Shown: positions 1 through 8,739 of the stretch, one piece after another
Layout of the letters: each line of letters begins with the position of its first letter
Numbering within the stretch: the stretch's first letter is position 1
Notes under the pieces: model-generated
Seen by the model: the letters and a program-made list of their open reading frames with translations, nothing else
Databases searched by the model: none
Told to the model about the DNA's origin: nothing
Source of the DNA: CAYZWU01 sp964482235
GTDB taxonomy: Bacteria; Planctomycetota; B15-G4; CAYZWU01
Direction: 5' to 3'
DNA length: 64,000 nt
NCBI GenBank assembly: GCA_964482235.1
Contig: CAYZWU010000005.1
Coordinates: 62,001-126,000, forward strand
Made by a program: the position numbers and the translations under genes

Positions 1-41
1 AACACACTTAATAACAGCGCATTACGACAGATATCTTCTTC

Positions 42-55
42 GGAGGTATTTTTGC
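42..55 (+). promoter_or_regulatory. Possible sigma-54 -24/-12 element upstream of rtcR
   Basis: A GG (42-43) and a GC (54-55) are exactly ten bases apart and the -12 side reads TTGCT, as in sigma-54 promoters. The CACG part of the -24 box is not matched. If used, transcription would start near 66 and run into rtcR. Such a pair occurs by chance fairly often, so this is weak. Confidence 0.2.
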
Positions 56-70
56 TTCTCGAAAGGGATT

Positions 71-86
71 TGCTTTTCTTTATCCA
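71..86 (-). promoter_or_regulatory. Possible sigma-54 element facing left, away from rtcR
   Basis: Read on the minus strand the site is TGGATAAAGAAAAGCA: TGG and GC with the ten-base spacing of sigma-54 promoters. It points toward a gene outside the window. RtcR family members usually activate a divergent sigma-54 promoter of the rtcBA RNA-repair genes, so its position fits, but the inner bases match poorly. Confidence 0.25.
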
Positions 87-107
87 TATTTATAGTTTAT
101 TAGAATA

Positions 108-1739
108 ATGACTAAGAGTCGAAAAGGATGTGTAGTAATCGGACTTCTCGGCTCCCAGCTCGACGCCGGGCAGGGTCCGGGCCGCTGGGAGAAGTGGAGG
201 CCCACGTTATCGGTCTGCCAGCACGACGAGCTGCTGGTCGATCGCTTCGAGATCCTCCTCCAGGAAAAGCACACCGCCCTGGCCGAGACGGTGAAGGAGG
301 ACATTGCCACAGTCTCGCCCGAGACCGAGGTGCGGCTGCACTGCCTCGACTTCGATGATCCCTGGGATTTCGAGGAGGTCTACGGCGCGCTCCACGACTT
401 CTCGCGCTCCGTCTCCTTCGATCCGGACCACGAGGACTACCTGGTTCACATCACCACGGGATCCCACGTGGCTCAGATCTCCCTCTTTCTTCTCACCGAG
501 TCGCGTCATTTTCCGGCGCGCCTGCTCCAGACGTCGCCGCCGCCCCGCCAGAGGAAGCCGGTGCCGGGCGAGTACCGCATCATCGACCTCGACCTCTCCC
601 AGTACGACAGGATCGCGTCCCGCTTCGAGCTCAAGCTTCGCGACGATCTCTCCTTCCTGAAGTCGGGGATCGAGACGCGGAGCAGGCGGTTCAACGAGCT
701 GATCGAAAAGATCGAGAGGGTGGCCGTGCGCTCGCGGGCGCCGATCCTGCTGATGGGCCCCACCGGAGCGGGCAAGTCGCAGCTGGCGCGGCGGCTCTTC
801 GAGCTGAAGAAGGCCCACGGCCAGGTGGAGGGCGGCTTCGTCGAGGTGAACTGCGCCACGCTGCGGGGCGATGCGGCCATGTCGGCTCTCTTCGGCCACA
901 AGAAGGGGGCCTTCACCGGTGCGCTCCACGATCGCAAGGGCCTCCTCTGCACCGCCGACCGGGGAATCCTTCTTCTCGACGAGATCGGGGAGCTCGGCCC
1001 TGACGAGCAGGCGATGCTGCTTCGCGCCCTCGAGGAGAAGTCCTTTCTGCCCGTGGGGTCGGACAGGGAGGTGCAGAGCGACTTCCAGCTGATCGCCGGG
1101 ACCAACCGCGACCTGGCCAGGGAGGTGGAAAGGGGGAAGTTTCGCGAGGATCTTCTGGCCCGCATCAACCTCTGGACCTTCAGGCTTCCTCCCCTGCGCG
1201 AGCGGCCCGAGGACCTGGAACCGAACCTCGATTACGAGCTCGACCTGTTCACCCGGGACACGGGCACACGCGTGACCATGAGCCGGGAGGCGCGGCAGCT
1301 CTTTCTCCGCTTCGCAGCCTCCCCCGAAGCGGCCTGGCGCGCCAACTTCCGCGACTTCAACGCGGCCGTCACACGGATGGGCACCCTGGCCCAGGGCGGA
1401 CGGATCTCGAAGAGCGTCGTGGAGGAGGAGATCGAGCGCCTCCGGACACTCTGGCAGCGGATGGCCGACAGAGACACGGGAAGCCTCCTCGAAAGGGTCC
1501 TCGGACGCGACAGGGCGGCGGCGCTCGACCGCTTCGATTCGGTCCAGCTGGCCGATGTTCTCCAGGTCTGCCGCCTAAGCGCCACGCTCTCCCAGGCGGG
1601 ACGCCTCCTCTTCTCGCAATCGCGCAGCAGGCGGAAGAAGGTGAACGACGCGGACCGGCTGCGGAAGTACCTCTCCCGCTTCGACCTCGCCTGGCAGGCC
1701 GTGCAGAAGGGCTGCCGGGAATTCCCCGACGATAATTGA
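108..1739 (+). CDS. rtcR: RtcR, sigma-54-dependent activator of RNA repair genes
   Basis: At 543 residues this matches the length and architecture of RtcR. The N-terminal ~180 residues resemble the CARF-type regulatory domain, including a conserved-looking HITTGSHVAQ segment. The AAA+ domain follows, with Walker A GPTGAGKS near residue 217, the sigma-54 contact loop GAFTGA near 267, and Walker B GILLLDEIGEL. The C-terminal ~80 basic residues would hold the DNA-binding helices. In characterised systems the CARF domain senses a product of RNA damage and the protein switches on rtcB/rtcA. No ligase or cyclase gene lies inside the window; if present it is to the left, divergent. The ATG at 108 has no clear ribosome site in its AT-rich leader. 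The downstream sugar genes are 156 bases away and probably separate. Confidence 0.93.
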   Translation: MTKSRKGCVVIGLLGSQLDAGQGPGRWEKWRPTLSVCQHDELLVDRFEILLQEKHTALAETVKEDIATVSPETEVRLHCLDFDDPWDFEEVYGALHDFSRSVSFDPDHEDYLVHITTGSHVAQISLFLLTESRHFPARLLQTSPPPRQRKPVPGEYRIIDLDLSQYDRIASRFELKLRDDLSFLKSGIETRSRRFNELIEKIERVAVRSRAPILLMGPTGAGKSQLARRLFELKKAHGQVEGGFVEVNCATLRGDAAMSALFGHKKGAFTGALHDRKGLLCTADRGILLLDEIGELGPDEQAMLLRALEEKSFLPVGSDREVQSDFQLIAGTNRDLAREVERGKFREDLLARINLWTFRLPPLRERPEDLEPNLDYELDLFTRDTGTRVTMSREARQLFLRFAASPEAAWRANFRDFNAAVTRMGTLAQGGRISKSVVEEEIERLRTLWQRMADRDTGSLLERVLGRDRAAALDRFDSVQLADVLQVCRLSATLSQAGRLLFSQSRSRRKKVNDADRLRKYLSRFDLAWQAVQKGCREFPDDN

Positions 1740-1895
1740 AGATTCAGCATCTCCGGGTTTCTGGTTTAATAGCCGTCTATTCGACCTGCAGATCGGTTTG
1801 TCGAAGGAAGCCCGGGCAGCCGCCGCGGACCTGCATTCAGGCAGAGGATCTCGAGAGCTCCGTCCCGGCTTTCCGGCTCCTGAGGGGAGAGAACG

Positions 1896-2762
1896 ATGGA
1901 GATAAAAAAGGCTGTGATCACGGCTGCCGGGAGGAATCAGCACACGCTGCCGATGCAGATGCTGATCGACTGCGACGGCGAGGAGAAGTCGGTGTTCCGG
2001 ATCCTGATCGAGGAGGTGCTAAGCGCCGGCGTGGAAGAGATCGCCGCCGTCGTGGCTCCCGGTCATGATAGGCCCTATGCCGAGGCGGCCGAGGGGCATG
2101 CCGGACGGGTGGAGTTCATCCCTCAGGAGAAGCCTCTCGGGTACGGTCATGCCGTCTTCTGCGCCCGCGACTTCGTGGGCAGCGAGCCTTTCCTGCACCT
2201 CGTGGGCGATCACCTCTACGTGAGCGGCACGGGGAAACGCTGCGCCCGGCGGCTCGTCGAGACGGCGCAGAACGAGGAGTGCACCGTTTCATCCGTCCAG
2301 GCGACGCGGGAAAACCTGCTCTCCTACTACGGCGTCGTCGGCGGGATGAAGGTGCCGGGGCACGACAACCTCTACGCAATCGAGAACGTGGCCGAGAAAC
2401 CGACTCCCACCGAGGCGGAGCTCCGCCTCATCGTGCCGGGCCTCAGGGCGGGGCACTACCTCGCCTTCTTCGGCATGCACGTCTTCACCCCTGCCCTGAT
2501 GAAGATCCTGTCGCAGCAGATCGAGCAGGCCGGACCCGGCGGCGGGACGACGCTCTCCGATGCCCTCGCCGTTCTGGCCACACGCGAAAAGTACCTGGCC
2601 CTGCAGGAGTCGGCCCTCAGATACGACGTTGGCGGGAAATACGGCCTCTTCTTCGCCCAGCTGGCCCTCGCCCTGAACGGCAGCGACCGCGACTCGGTGC
2701 TCTCCCGCCTGCTGGAGCTGGTCGCCCAGCGCGAGCTGATCAGACCGGGGGAAGGGGCATGA
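1896..2762 (+). CDS. GalU-like sugar-phosphate nucleotidyltransferase
   Basis: This 288-residue protein has the GT-A nucleotidyltransferase fold of UTP-glucose-1-phosphate uridylyltransferases. Visible features are the N-terminal KKAVITAAG strand-loop, the QEKPLGYGHAV segment typical of GalU, and LVGDHLY with the Asp expected to bind metal and nucleotide. The first glycine-rich loop is atypical: GRNQHTLPMQ replaces the usual GTR-LP-TK pattern, so substrate and even activity are uncertain. A good AGGGGAG site precedes the ATG. Its stop overlaps the start of the next gene by four bases (ATGA), so the two are almost certainly co-translated. The partner also carries a nucleotidyltransferase domain, which suggests the pair supply one sugar nucleotide for polysaccharide or glycoprotein synthesis. 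Confidence 0.8.
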   Translation: MEIKKAVITAAGRNQHTLPMQMLIDCDGEEKSVFRILIEEVLSAGVEEIAAVVAPGHDRPYAEAAEGHAGRVEFIPQEKPLGYGHAVFCARDFVGSEPFLHLVGDHLYVSGTGKRCARRLVETAQNEECTVSSVQATRENLLSYYGVVGGMKVPGHDNLYAIENVAEKPTPTEAELRLIVPGLRAGHYLAFFGMHVFTPALMKILSQQIEQAGPGGGTTLSDALAVLATREKYLALQESALRYDVGGKYGLFFAQLALALNGSDRDSVLSRLLELVAQRELIRPGEGA

Positions 2763-5700
2763 AGAGCGAACTCGTCCAGATCATCACCTCCCGGGATTCC
2801 ACGGTCCGCGACCGCTCGCTCGACGCCTTCTGCCGCTCGGCCTCGTTCGAGAAACTAATCGATGAGTGCGACGGCCTCGAGCGCTTCAGACGGAGCAGCG
2901 ACAACCTCTACGAACGGGTGCGCGCGCTCTTCTTCCTCTACGCCGTGCATCGTTTCCACCTGCCCGGAAAGAACGGCAGGCAAAAGCCGAGCCTGGTCCC
3001 CTACACCGGCTACATCTACCTCCTTCAGCGGCGGTTCGAGGAGGCGATCAACCTCTTTCTGGCAAGGCAGAAGGAGGACGGCCCCAGCGACGGCATATCG
3101 AGCGCCCTGGCCCAGGCCTACCGGCAGCTCGGCTTCCAGACCCTGGCCGATCAGGTCCGGCGCAGCGTCCGGTCGGTGAAGGGCAACCAGTGGATGTTCC
3201 GCACCGGCCATCCGATGGATCATCCGCTCAGAGTCCGCGACGAGCTTCTGGAACGAACTCCCGACGGCCTCTATCCGCTCCTGCACGAGAAGACCCCTGT
3301 CCGCATGGACCTGAGCCACAGCGCGTGGAGCGACATCTTCTTTCTCGGCATGGATTATCCTGAAGGCGCCCGGGTGATGAACGTTTCGATCGACCTGGCC
3401 GTGCACGGCCGCGATCCGGAGCCGGAGTCGCCGGTGCAGGCCTACTTCCGGGTGATCGACGAGCCCGTTCTGCGTCTCGCCAGCGTGGACCTGAAAACCG
3501 CGGCCGAGATCCGCGATCTGAGCGAGGTCTTCGACTATGCACGCGACTACCTCGGTCTTCTCAAGGCGGCCGTCATCGCCTCGGGGATCGTTCCCCCGGG
3601 CATGGAGGGCAGCGGCGAAGGGCTGGAGGATCTCCTCTCCCGCCTTGCCGGACCGGGGCGCGGCCTCGAGATCGTGAGCCACGTGAACGGAATCCCGAAG
3701 GGATCCCGACTGGCCGTATCTACCAGCCTCCTGGCCTGCCTGATCGCCGTCTGCATGCGCGCCACGGGGCAGGCAAAATCGCTCACCGGGCCCGTTGCCG
3801 AGGAGGAGCGCCGCCTGATCGCCGCCCGGGCGATCCTCGGCGAGTGGCTGGCCGGATCGGGCGGCGGATGGCAGGATTCGGGCGGCGTCTGGCCGGGGAT
3901 GAAGCTGATCGCCGGGGCGCTGGCCGAGGAAGGCGATCCCGAGTTCGGCATCAGCCGGGGACGCCTCTTGCCCACGCACCGGATCTTCGGGACGGAGCAG
4001 ATATCGGAAGAGACGCGCCGCAGGCTTCAGGACAGCCTGATCCTGGTTCACGGCGGCATGGCCCAGGACGTGGGCCCGATCCTGGAAATGGTGACGGAGA
4101 AGTACCTGCTGCGCTCCGAGACCGAGTGGACGGGACGAAAGGAAGCCTGCCGGATTCTCGACGAGATCCTCGAGCTGCTCCATGCCGGAGACGTGCACGG
4201 CATCGGCGCGGCGACGACGCGCAACTTCTTCAATCCCATCCAGGCGATCATCCCCTGGGCCACGAACCTCTTCACCGAAACGATCATCGATCAGGTTCGC
4301 GGCCGCTTTGCCGACGACTTCTGGGGATTCTGGATGCTCGGCGGCATGTCGGGCGGCGGGATGGGATTCATCTTCGATCCTGCAGAGAAGAACAGGGCCC
4401 GGACCTTTCTCCACGAGACGATGAGCCAGGCGAAGCGGAAGCTCGGCGATGCGCTTCCCTTTGCGATGGAGCCGGTGATCTACGACTTCGCGATCAACGG
4501 CGTGGGCACGCGGGCCGACCTCCTGGTCGGCGACGGCGCCCTGATGCCGCCCGGCTACTACACGCTTCACGTCCCGGGACTTCTGCGAACAACCCTGCGG
4601 GACCTCTCTTCGTCGCGGCGAGCCGAGCTGAACCGATTCGGCAAGGCCTGCCGCACCCGCCCCGAACTGGCCGGGATGGTCCAGACCCTCTTCGACCGCA
4701 TCATGCCGCAATCGACCCATGGGAAGGACGAGGAGAACAGCCTGGCCGCTCTGCTCGACGAGCTGGGCTTCGATCATATCCAGCACGAGCAGATCAGGGC
4801 CGACCTGCGCGGCGGGCGCATCGGCCTGGCCCAGAACCGCTATCCGGCCAGCACGGTGATCAACGACGTCGCAGACGGCGATGTCCATTCGATCCCCGAT
4901 GAAGCGGATCCCCTCCGCGCGAAGCTCGAGGAGAAAGGGCTCGCGGCGCTTGCCGCCGGCAGCGTGGCCGTGGTCTCCCTGGCCGCCGGAGTGGGCAGCC
5001 GCTGGACGCACGGCGCCGGCGTCGTCAAGGCGCTCCATCCCTTCTGCAAGCTCGGGGGGCGGCACCGCTCCTTCCTCGAGGTGCACCTGGCCAAGAGCCG
5101 GAAGACGGGGAAGCTCAGCGAGAACTGGCTGCCTCATATCATCACAACGAGCTACCTGACGCACGAGCCGATCCGCTCCGCCCTGGCGGACAGGGCCAAC
5201 TTCGGTTACCCGGGAGACCTGATCCTGTCGCCTGGCCGCGCGGTGGGCCAGCGTCTGATCCCCATGACGCGCGATCTCCGGTTCGCCTGGGAGGAGACGG
5301 CGACGCAGCTTCTCGACGAGCAGGCCCAGAAGGTCCAGGACAGCCTCCATGCCGCGCTGATCGGCTGGGCCCGTCAGATGGGCGAAGGGGCCGACTACAT
5401 CGACAACGTCCCGCTGCAGTGCCTCCATCCCGTGGGGCACTGGTTCGAGATCCCGAACCTCCTCAAGAACGGGGTGCTGGCCGACCTCCTGTCGAGGCGT
5501 CCGCAGCTGCGGACACTTCTGCTCCACAACATCGATACCCTGGGAGCGGACGCGGATCCGTTGGTTCTCGGCTCGTTCCTCGACTCGGGAAAAACGATGA
5601 TGGTGGAGGTGATCAGCCGCTGGGTAGAGGACCGGGGCGGCGGACTGGCGCGCGTCGACGGCCACCTCCAGCTGATCGAGGGAATGGCCCTGCCGCGCGA

Positions 5701-6106
5701 GGAGGATGAGTTCAAGCTCTCCTACTACAACTCCAACACGATGTGGATCGACGTCGACAGGCTGCTCGATCTCTTCGGCCTCGGCCGCGGCGACCTGACC
5801 GATGCCGCCCGGGGCGCCGGGGCCGCCCGGGTCGCCGAGGCCGTCCGGACCGCGGCAAACCTCGTCCCCACCTACATTACGATCAAGGACGTGAAGAAGC
5901 GCTGGGGCCACGGGCAGGAGGACATCTTCCCCATCGCCCAGTTCGAGAAGCTCTGGGGCGACATGACGGTCCTGCCCGACATGGACTGCCTCTTTCTCGC
6001 CGTGCCCAGGAAACGCGGCCAGCAGCTCAAGGAGCAGGCGCAGCTGGACGGCTGGTTCCGCGACGGCTCGGCCAAATACATCGATTCGCTCTGCGACTGG
6101 AGTTGA
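2759..6106 (+). CDS. Fused fucokinase-like GHMP kinase and UDPGP-type pyrophosphorylase
   Basis: The start is the ATG at 2759 that overlaps the previous stop; an open frame extends further left but is a shadow. Of 1115 residues, roughly 300-640 resemble the GHMP kinase half of L-fucokinases: GIPKGSRLAVSTS near 310 in the place of the ATP-binding loop, GGGWQDSGG near 368, and a glycine-rich GGMSGGGMGF near 527. From about 735 the UDPGP family begins (LAAGVGSRW near 740, then PLQCLHPVGHWFEIP and HNIDTLGADADP), which makes UDP-sugars from sugar-1-phosphates. The N-terminal ~300 residues are unassigned. The kinase loop lacks the usual GLGSSS run, so kinase activity may be altered or lost. Bacteroides FKP joins similar activities in the opposite order. 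The product is likely a UDP-sugar; which sugar cannot be told. Confidence 0.75.
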   Translation: MKSELVQIITSRDSTVRDRSLDAFCRSASFEKLIDECDGLERFRRSSDNLYERVRALFFLYAVHRFHLPGKNGRQKPSLVPYTGYIYLLQRRFEEAINLFLARQKEDGPSDGISSALAQAYRQLGFQTLADQVRRSVRSVKGNQWMFRTGHPMDHPLRVRDELLERTPDGLYPLLHEKTPVRMDLSHSAWSDIFFLGMDYPEGARVMNVSIDLAVHGRDPEPESPVQAYFRVIDEPVLRLASVDLKTAAEIRDLSEVFDYARDYLGLLKAAVIASGIVPPGMEGSGEGLEDLLSRLAGPGRGLEIVSHVNGIPKGSRLAVSTSLLACLIAVCMRATGQAKSLTGPVAEEERRLIAARAILGEWLAGSGGGWQDSGGVWPGMKLIAGALAEEGDPEFGISRGRLLPTHRIFGTEQISEETRRRLQDSLILVHGGMAQDVGPILEMVTEKYLLRSETEWTGRKEACRILDEILELLHAGDVHGIGAATTRNFFNPIQAIIPWATNLFTETIIDQVRGRFADDFWGFWMLGGMSGGGMGFIFDPAEKNRARTFLHETMSQAKRKLGDALPFAMEPVIYDFAINGVGTRADLLVGDGALMPPGYYTLHVPGLLRTTLRDLSSSRRAELNRFGKACRTRPELAGMVQTLFDRIMPQSTHGKDEENSLAALLDELGFDHIQHEQIRADLRGGRIGLAQNRYPASTVINDVADGDVHSIPDEADPLRAKLEEKGLAALAAGSVAVVSLAAGVGSRWTHGAGVVKALHPFCKLGGRHRSFLEVHLAKSRKTGKLSENWLPHIITTSYLTHEPIRSALADRANFGYPGDLILSPGRAVGQRLIPMTRDLRFAWEETATQLLDEQAQKVQDSLHAALIGWARQMGEGADYIDNVPLQCLHPVGHWFEIPNLLKNGVLADLLSRRPQLRTLLLHNIDTLGADADPLVLGSFLDSGKTMMVEVISRWVEDRGGGLARVDGHLQLIEGMALPREEDEFKLSYYNSNTMWIDVDRLLDLFGLGRGDLTDAARGAGAARVAEAVRTAANLVPTYITIKDVKKRWGHGQEDIFPIAQFEKLWGDMTVLPDMDCLFLAVPRKRGQQLKEQAQLDGWFRDGSAKYIDSLCDWS

Positions 6107-6137
6107 ATCCCGTGCCGTTCTCCACCGGGCTTTGCTG

Positions 6138-6153
6138 GCCGACGCCTCTCGGC
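6138..6153. terminator. Small hairpin between convergent genes
   Basis: GCCGA and TCGGC pair around a six-base loop in the 114-base gap between convergent stops. There is no T-run. It could help end transcription from either side, but the evidence is only its position. Confidence 0.25.
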
Positions 6154-6220
6154 GCAGGGGAGAGAAGCACCCCTTCGGGAGAGAGGAGAGGCGCGGGACG
6201 ACCGGTCCTGCCCGGCTCTG

Positions 6221-8656
6221 CTACCTGATCGTCATCTCGAGAACGCTCGTCGTCTCTCCGAGCTGGACTCCCTGTAACCAGAGGCTCCTCCCGGCAGTCG
6301 ACGGAGGGATGACCGCCTGCCAGTCGACTCTTCCCGCACCGTCGGTCAAGGTGGGGCCGAAAGCCACTCTCGGCATGAAAAGGTCGATCGTGACGTGCAG
6401 AGCGGGCATCCAGACAGATCCAGGGCCGTGGAAGCTGTAGGCGAGCCACGTCTCGGCGTCGGGCTGGAAATCGACGATCTCGATCGTGCCGGGACTTCCC
6501 GCCTCGAGGGGAAAGGGCGCGGTCGAGAGGGTGGGGAAATAGCGGTTCACCTTTGCGATGAACACGTCGGAGAAGCCGTTGTGGGTGAGGTCGGGACCGA
6601 CAGCCACCGGAAAGGTGAGTTCCGAGGAGCGTGTGGTGCCGAGCACGTAGGCGTTGCCCGATCCGTCGAGAGCCACCCCTGATGCGTCGTCGCCTTCCTC
6701 GCCCCCGATGTAGCCGCAGAAGTCGAGCCCCGAAGCGTCCGGCAGCACCCTGGCGACGAAACCGTCGCTGCCCAACGGCCAGTCTCCGTTGTAGGTGAGA
6801 TCGGGGCCCACAGCCACTGGAAAGGTCCATTCGGCCGATTGCACCTCTCCCGCCAGGTAAGCGCAGCCCGTGCCGTCGACAGCGATGCCGAAGGCCGAGT
6901 CGTGCTTGCCCCCCCCGATGTAGCCGCAGTAGACGAGCCCCCCTCCGTCGGGCGCCACCTTGGCCACGAAAGCGTCGTCGGCTCCGTTGTGGGTGAGATC
7001 GGGGCCCACGGCCACGGGAAAGGTCGTCTCATCGGACATCGTCCGCCCCGCCACGTAGGAGTTGCCGCCGCCGTCCAGGGCGATCTCGCAGCCGTGGTCG
7101 CCGAGGATTCCTCCGATGTAGCCGCAGTAGACGAGAAATGAGCCGTCCGGCGCCACCTTGGCCACGAAGGCGTCTCCCCCCGATGCCGTTCCGCCGTTGT
7201 AGGTGAGGTCCGGCCCGACGACAACGGGAAAGCTCGATTCGGAAGAATAAGTGGTGCCTGAAAGATAGACGGATCCCGCGGCGTCGACCGCGATGCCGTG
7301 GCCGAAGTCGGCCCTGTTTCCCCCGAGATAGCCGCAGTAGACGAGACCGGAGCCGTCGGACTCGACCTTGGCCACGAAGACGTCGTCGTATCCGCTATGG
7401 GTGAGATCGGGGCCCACGGCCACGGGAAACGTCAGCTGGTCCGAGTTGGTGCTTCCCGTCACGTAGGCGCAGCCGGCCCCGTCGACCGTGATACCGTCCG
7501 CGTCGTCCGCACTGCTTCCACCGATGTAGCCGCAGTAGAGGAGAGACGAACCGTCGGGCGCCACCTTGGCCACGAAGGCATCCATGCCACTGCCCAGACC
7601 GTTGTGCGTGAGGTCGGGGCCCACGACAACGGGAAAGGTCGTCTCTTCCGACGAGGTCCACCCCGTCACGTAGGCGCAGCCCCCGTCGTCCACCGCGATG
7701 CCGTAACCGCAATCGTTGGAATCGCCCCCGATGAAGCCGCAGTAGACGAGGCCGGAGCCTGCCGCGTTCACCTTGGCCACGAAGACGTCGTACTGTCCGT
7801 TGTGGGTGAGGTCGGGACCGGCCGTCACGGGAAAGGTCGCCTCGGTCGAGTAGGTGTATCCCGCCAGGTAGGCGCAGCCCGCATCGTCCACCGCGATGCC
7901 GCGGAAGCTCACGTCGTAACCCTCTCCGCCCAGGAAGCCGCAGTAGACCAGAATGCAGGGATCGATGACCAGGGGGAGGTCGGGATCGTAGTCGCCCAGA
8001 TGATAGCCGAAGGAGAAGAGGCCGTCCCCTCTCCTCTCCCTCAGGTCGTAGCGCGTCGCGACCGCCTCCTCCTTCCCGTCCCTCGTCTGAAAGGCTCTTG
8101 GACGGCCGTCCCTGATCGGTCCGAGGGGCGTTGCCGCTTCGAGCTCTCCCCCATCGGTCACGCGCAGATCGCTCGCCCCAGAAAAGGTGAGGCCGATCAA
8201 TCCCGGGTCGACTCCGGGCTGAACGATGAATTCGTACTTCAACTCGTGGACACCGCCCGAAAACCGCAGATCGATTCCAGGCCAGAGATCCTCGTACACG
8301 ATCGATCCGAAGGTGGGGACCGCCTTCTTCCACTCCTCTTCCCTTCCCCTGAAGTAGCTGAAAACCGCCTCCTGCCTCGCTTCGCCCCGGGGCTCCAGGT
8401 CGCGGTCCGTGCCATCGAAGGCGAGCGTCACGTTCCAGCGCCTCTCTCCGTCGACGAGCGAGAAAACAACGCCCTGCGAGGTGAAGTAGAGCGTCTTCCC
8501 TGCCCCGGGCACGAAGTAGTCGACCTCCTCGGCCAGCTGCCCCCTGTTCTCGATGAAGAAGAGCGGGATCTCGCCAAGGGAGAAATCGATGTCCTCTCCC
8601 TGCCCGGCAACACAGGTCGACGCCGCGACGACAAGAAAAACGGCGATGCGAAGCAT
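6221..8656 (-). CDS. Secreted SBBP-repeat beta-propeller protein
   Basis: The 811-residue product begins with a signal peptide (cleavage near residue 18, after TCVAG). A region of about 220 residues follows of the kind found before SBBP repeats (FFIENRGQL near residue 33 and DLWPGIDLRF are typical). Seven tandem repeats come next, each with a YCGYIGG-like start, GIAVD, AYVTG, TFPV-VGPDLT and DAFVAKV. They alternate strictly between about 66 and 70 residues. Seven copies suit a closed seven-bladed propeller. The last ~110 residues form a beta-rich tail. No sorting motif is recognised. Function is unknown; secretion and surface display or matrix roles are likely. Its neighbour upstream on the same strand is a secreted beta-helix protein. 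Confidence 0.88.
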   Translation of the reverse strand: MLRIAVFLVVAASTCVAGQGEDIDFSLGEIPLFFIENRGQLAEEVDYFVPGAGKTLYFTSQGVVFSLVDGERRWNVTLAFDGTDRDLEPRGEARQEAVFSYFRGREEEWKKAVPTFGSIVYEDLWPGIDLRFSGGVHELKYEFIVQPGVDPGLIGLTFSGASDLRVTDGGELEAATPLGPIRDGRPRAFQTRDGKEEAVATRYDLRERRGDGLFSFGYHLGDYDPDLPLVIDPCILVYCGFLGGEGYDVSFRGIAVDDAGCAYLAGYTYSTEATFPVTAGPDLTHNGQYDVFVAKVNAAGSGLVYCGFIGGDSNDCGYGIAVDDGGCAYVTGWTSSEETTFPVVVGPDLTHNGLGSGMDAFVAKVAPDGSSLLYCGYIGGSSADDADGITVDGAGCAYVTGSTNSDQLTFPVAVGPDLTHSGYDDVFVAKVESDGSGLVYCGYLGGNRADFGHGIAVDAAGSVYLSGTTYSSESSFPVVVGPDLTYNGGTASGGDAFVAKVAPDGSFLVYCGYIGGILGDHGCEIALDGGGNSYVAGRTMSDETTFPVAVGPDLTHNGADDAFVAKVAPDGGGLVYCGYIGGGKHDSAFGIAVDGTGCAYLAGEVQSAEWTFPVAVGPDLTYNGDWPLGSDGFVARVLPDASGLDFCGYIGGEEGDDASGVALDGSGNAYVLGTTRSSELTFPVAVGPDLTHNGFSDVFIAKVNRYFPTLSTAPFPLEAGSPGTIEIVDFQPDAETWLAYSFHGPGSVWMPALHVTIDLFMPRVAFGPTLTDGAGRVDWQAVIPPSTAGRSLWLQGVQLGETTSVLEMTIR

Positions 8657-8739
8657 GGTCCTTCTCCTGCAGATGGGCGAAAGCTCCTGCGGTCGGCGGC
8701 AATTCCTCTGTCAGGAGATTATACAGCAAACCGGCCCTT

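Noticed and set aside
2855..5911. A 1018-codon open frame on the minus strand
   Set aside because: It is an antisense shadow of the kinase-pyrophosphorylase gene, produced by high GC and strong third-position bias; its composition is His/Arg/Asp-rich and it has no domains.
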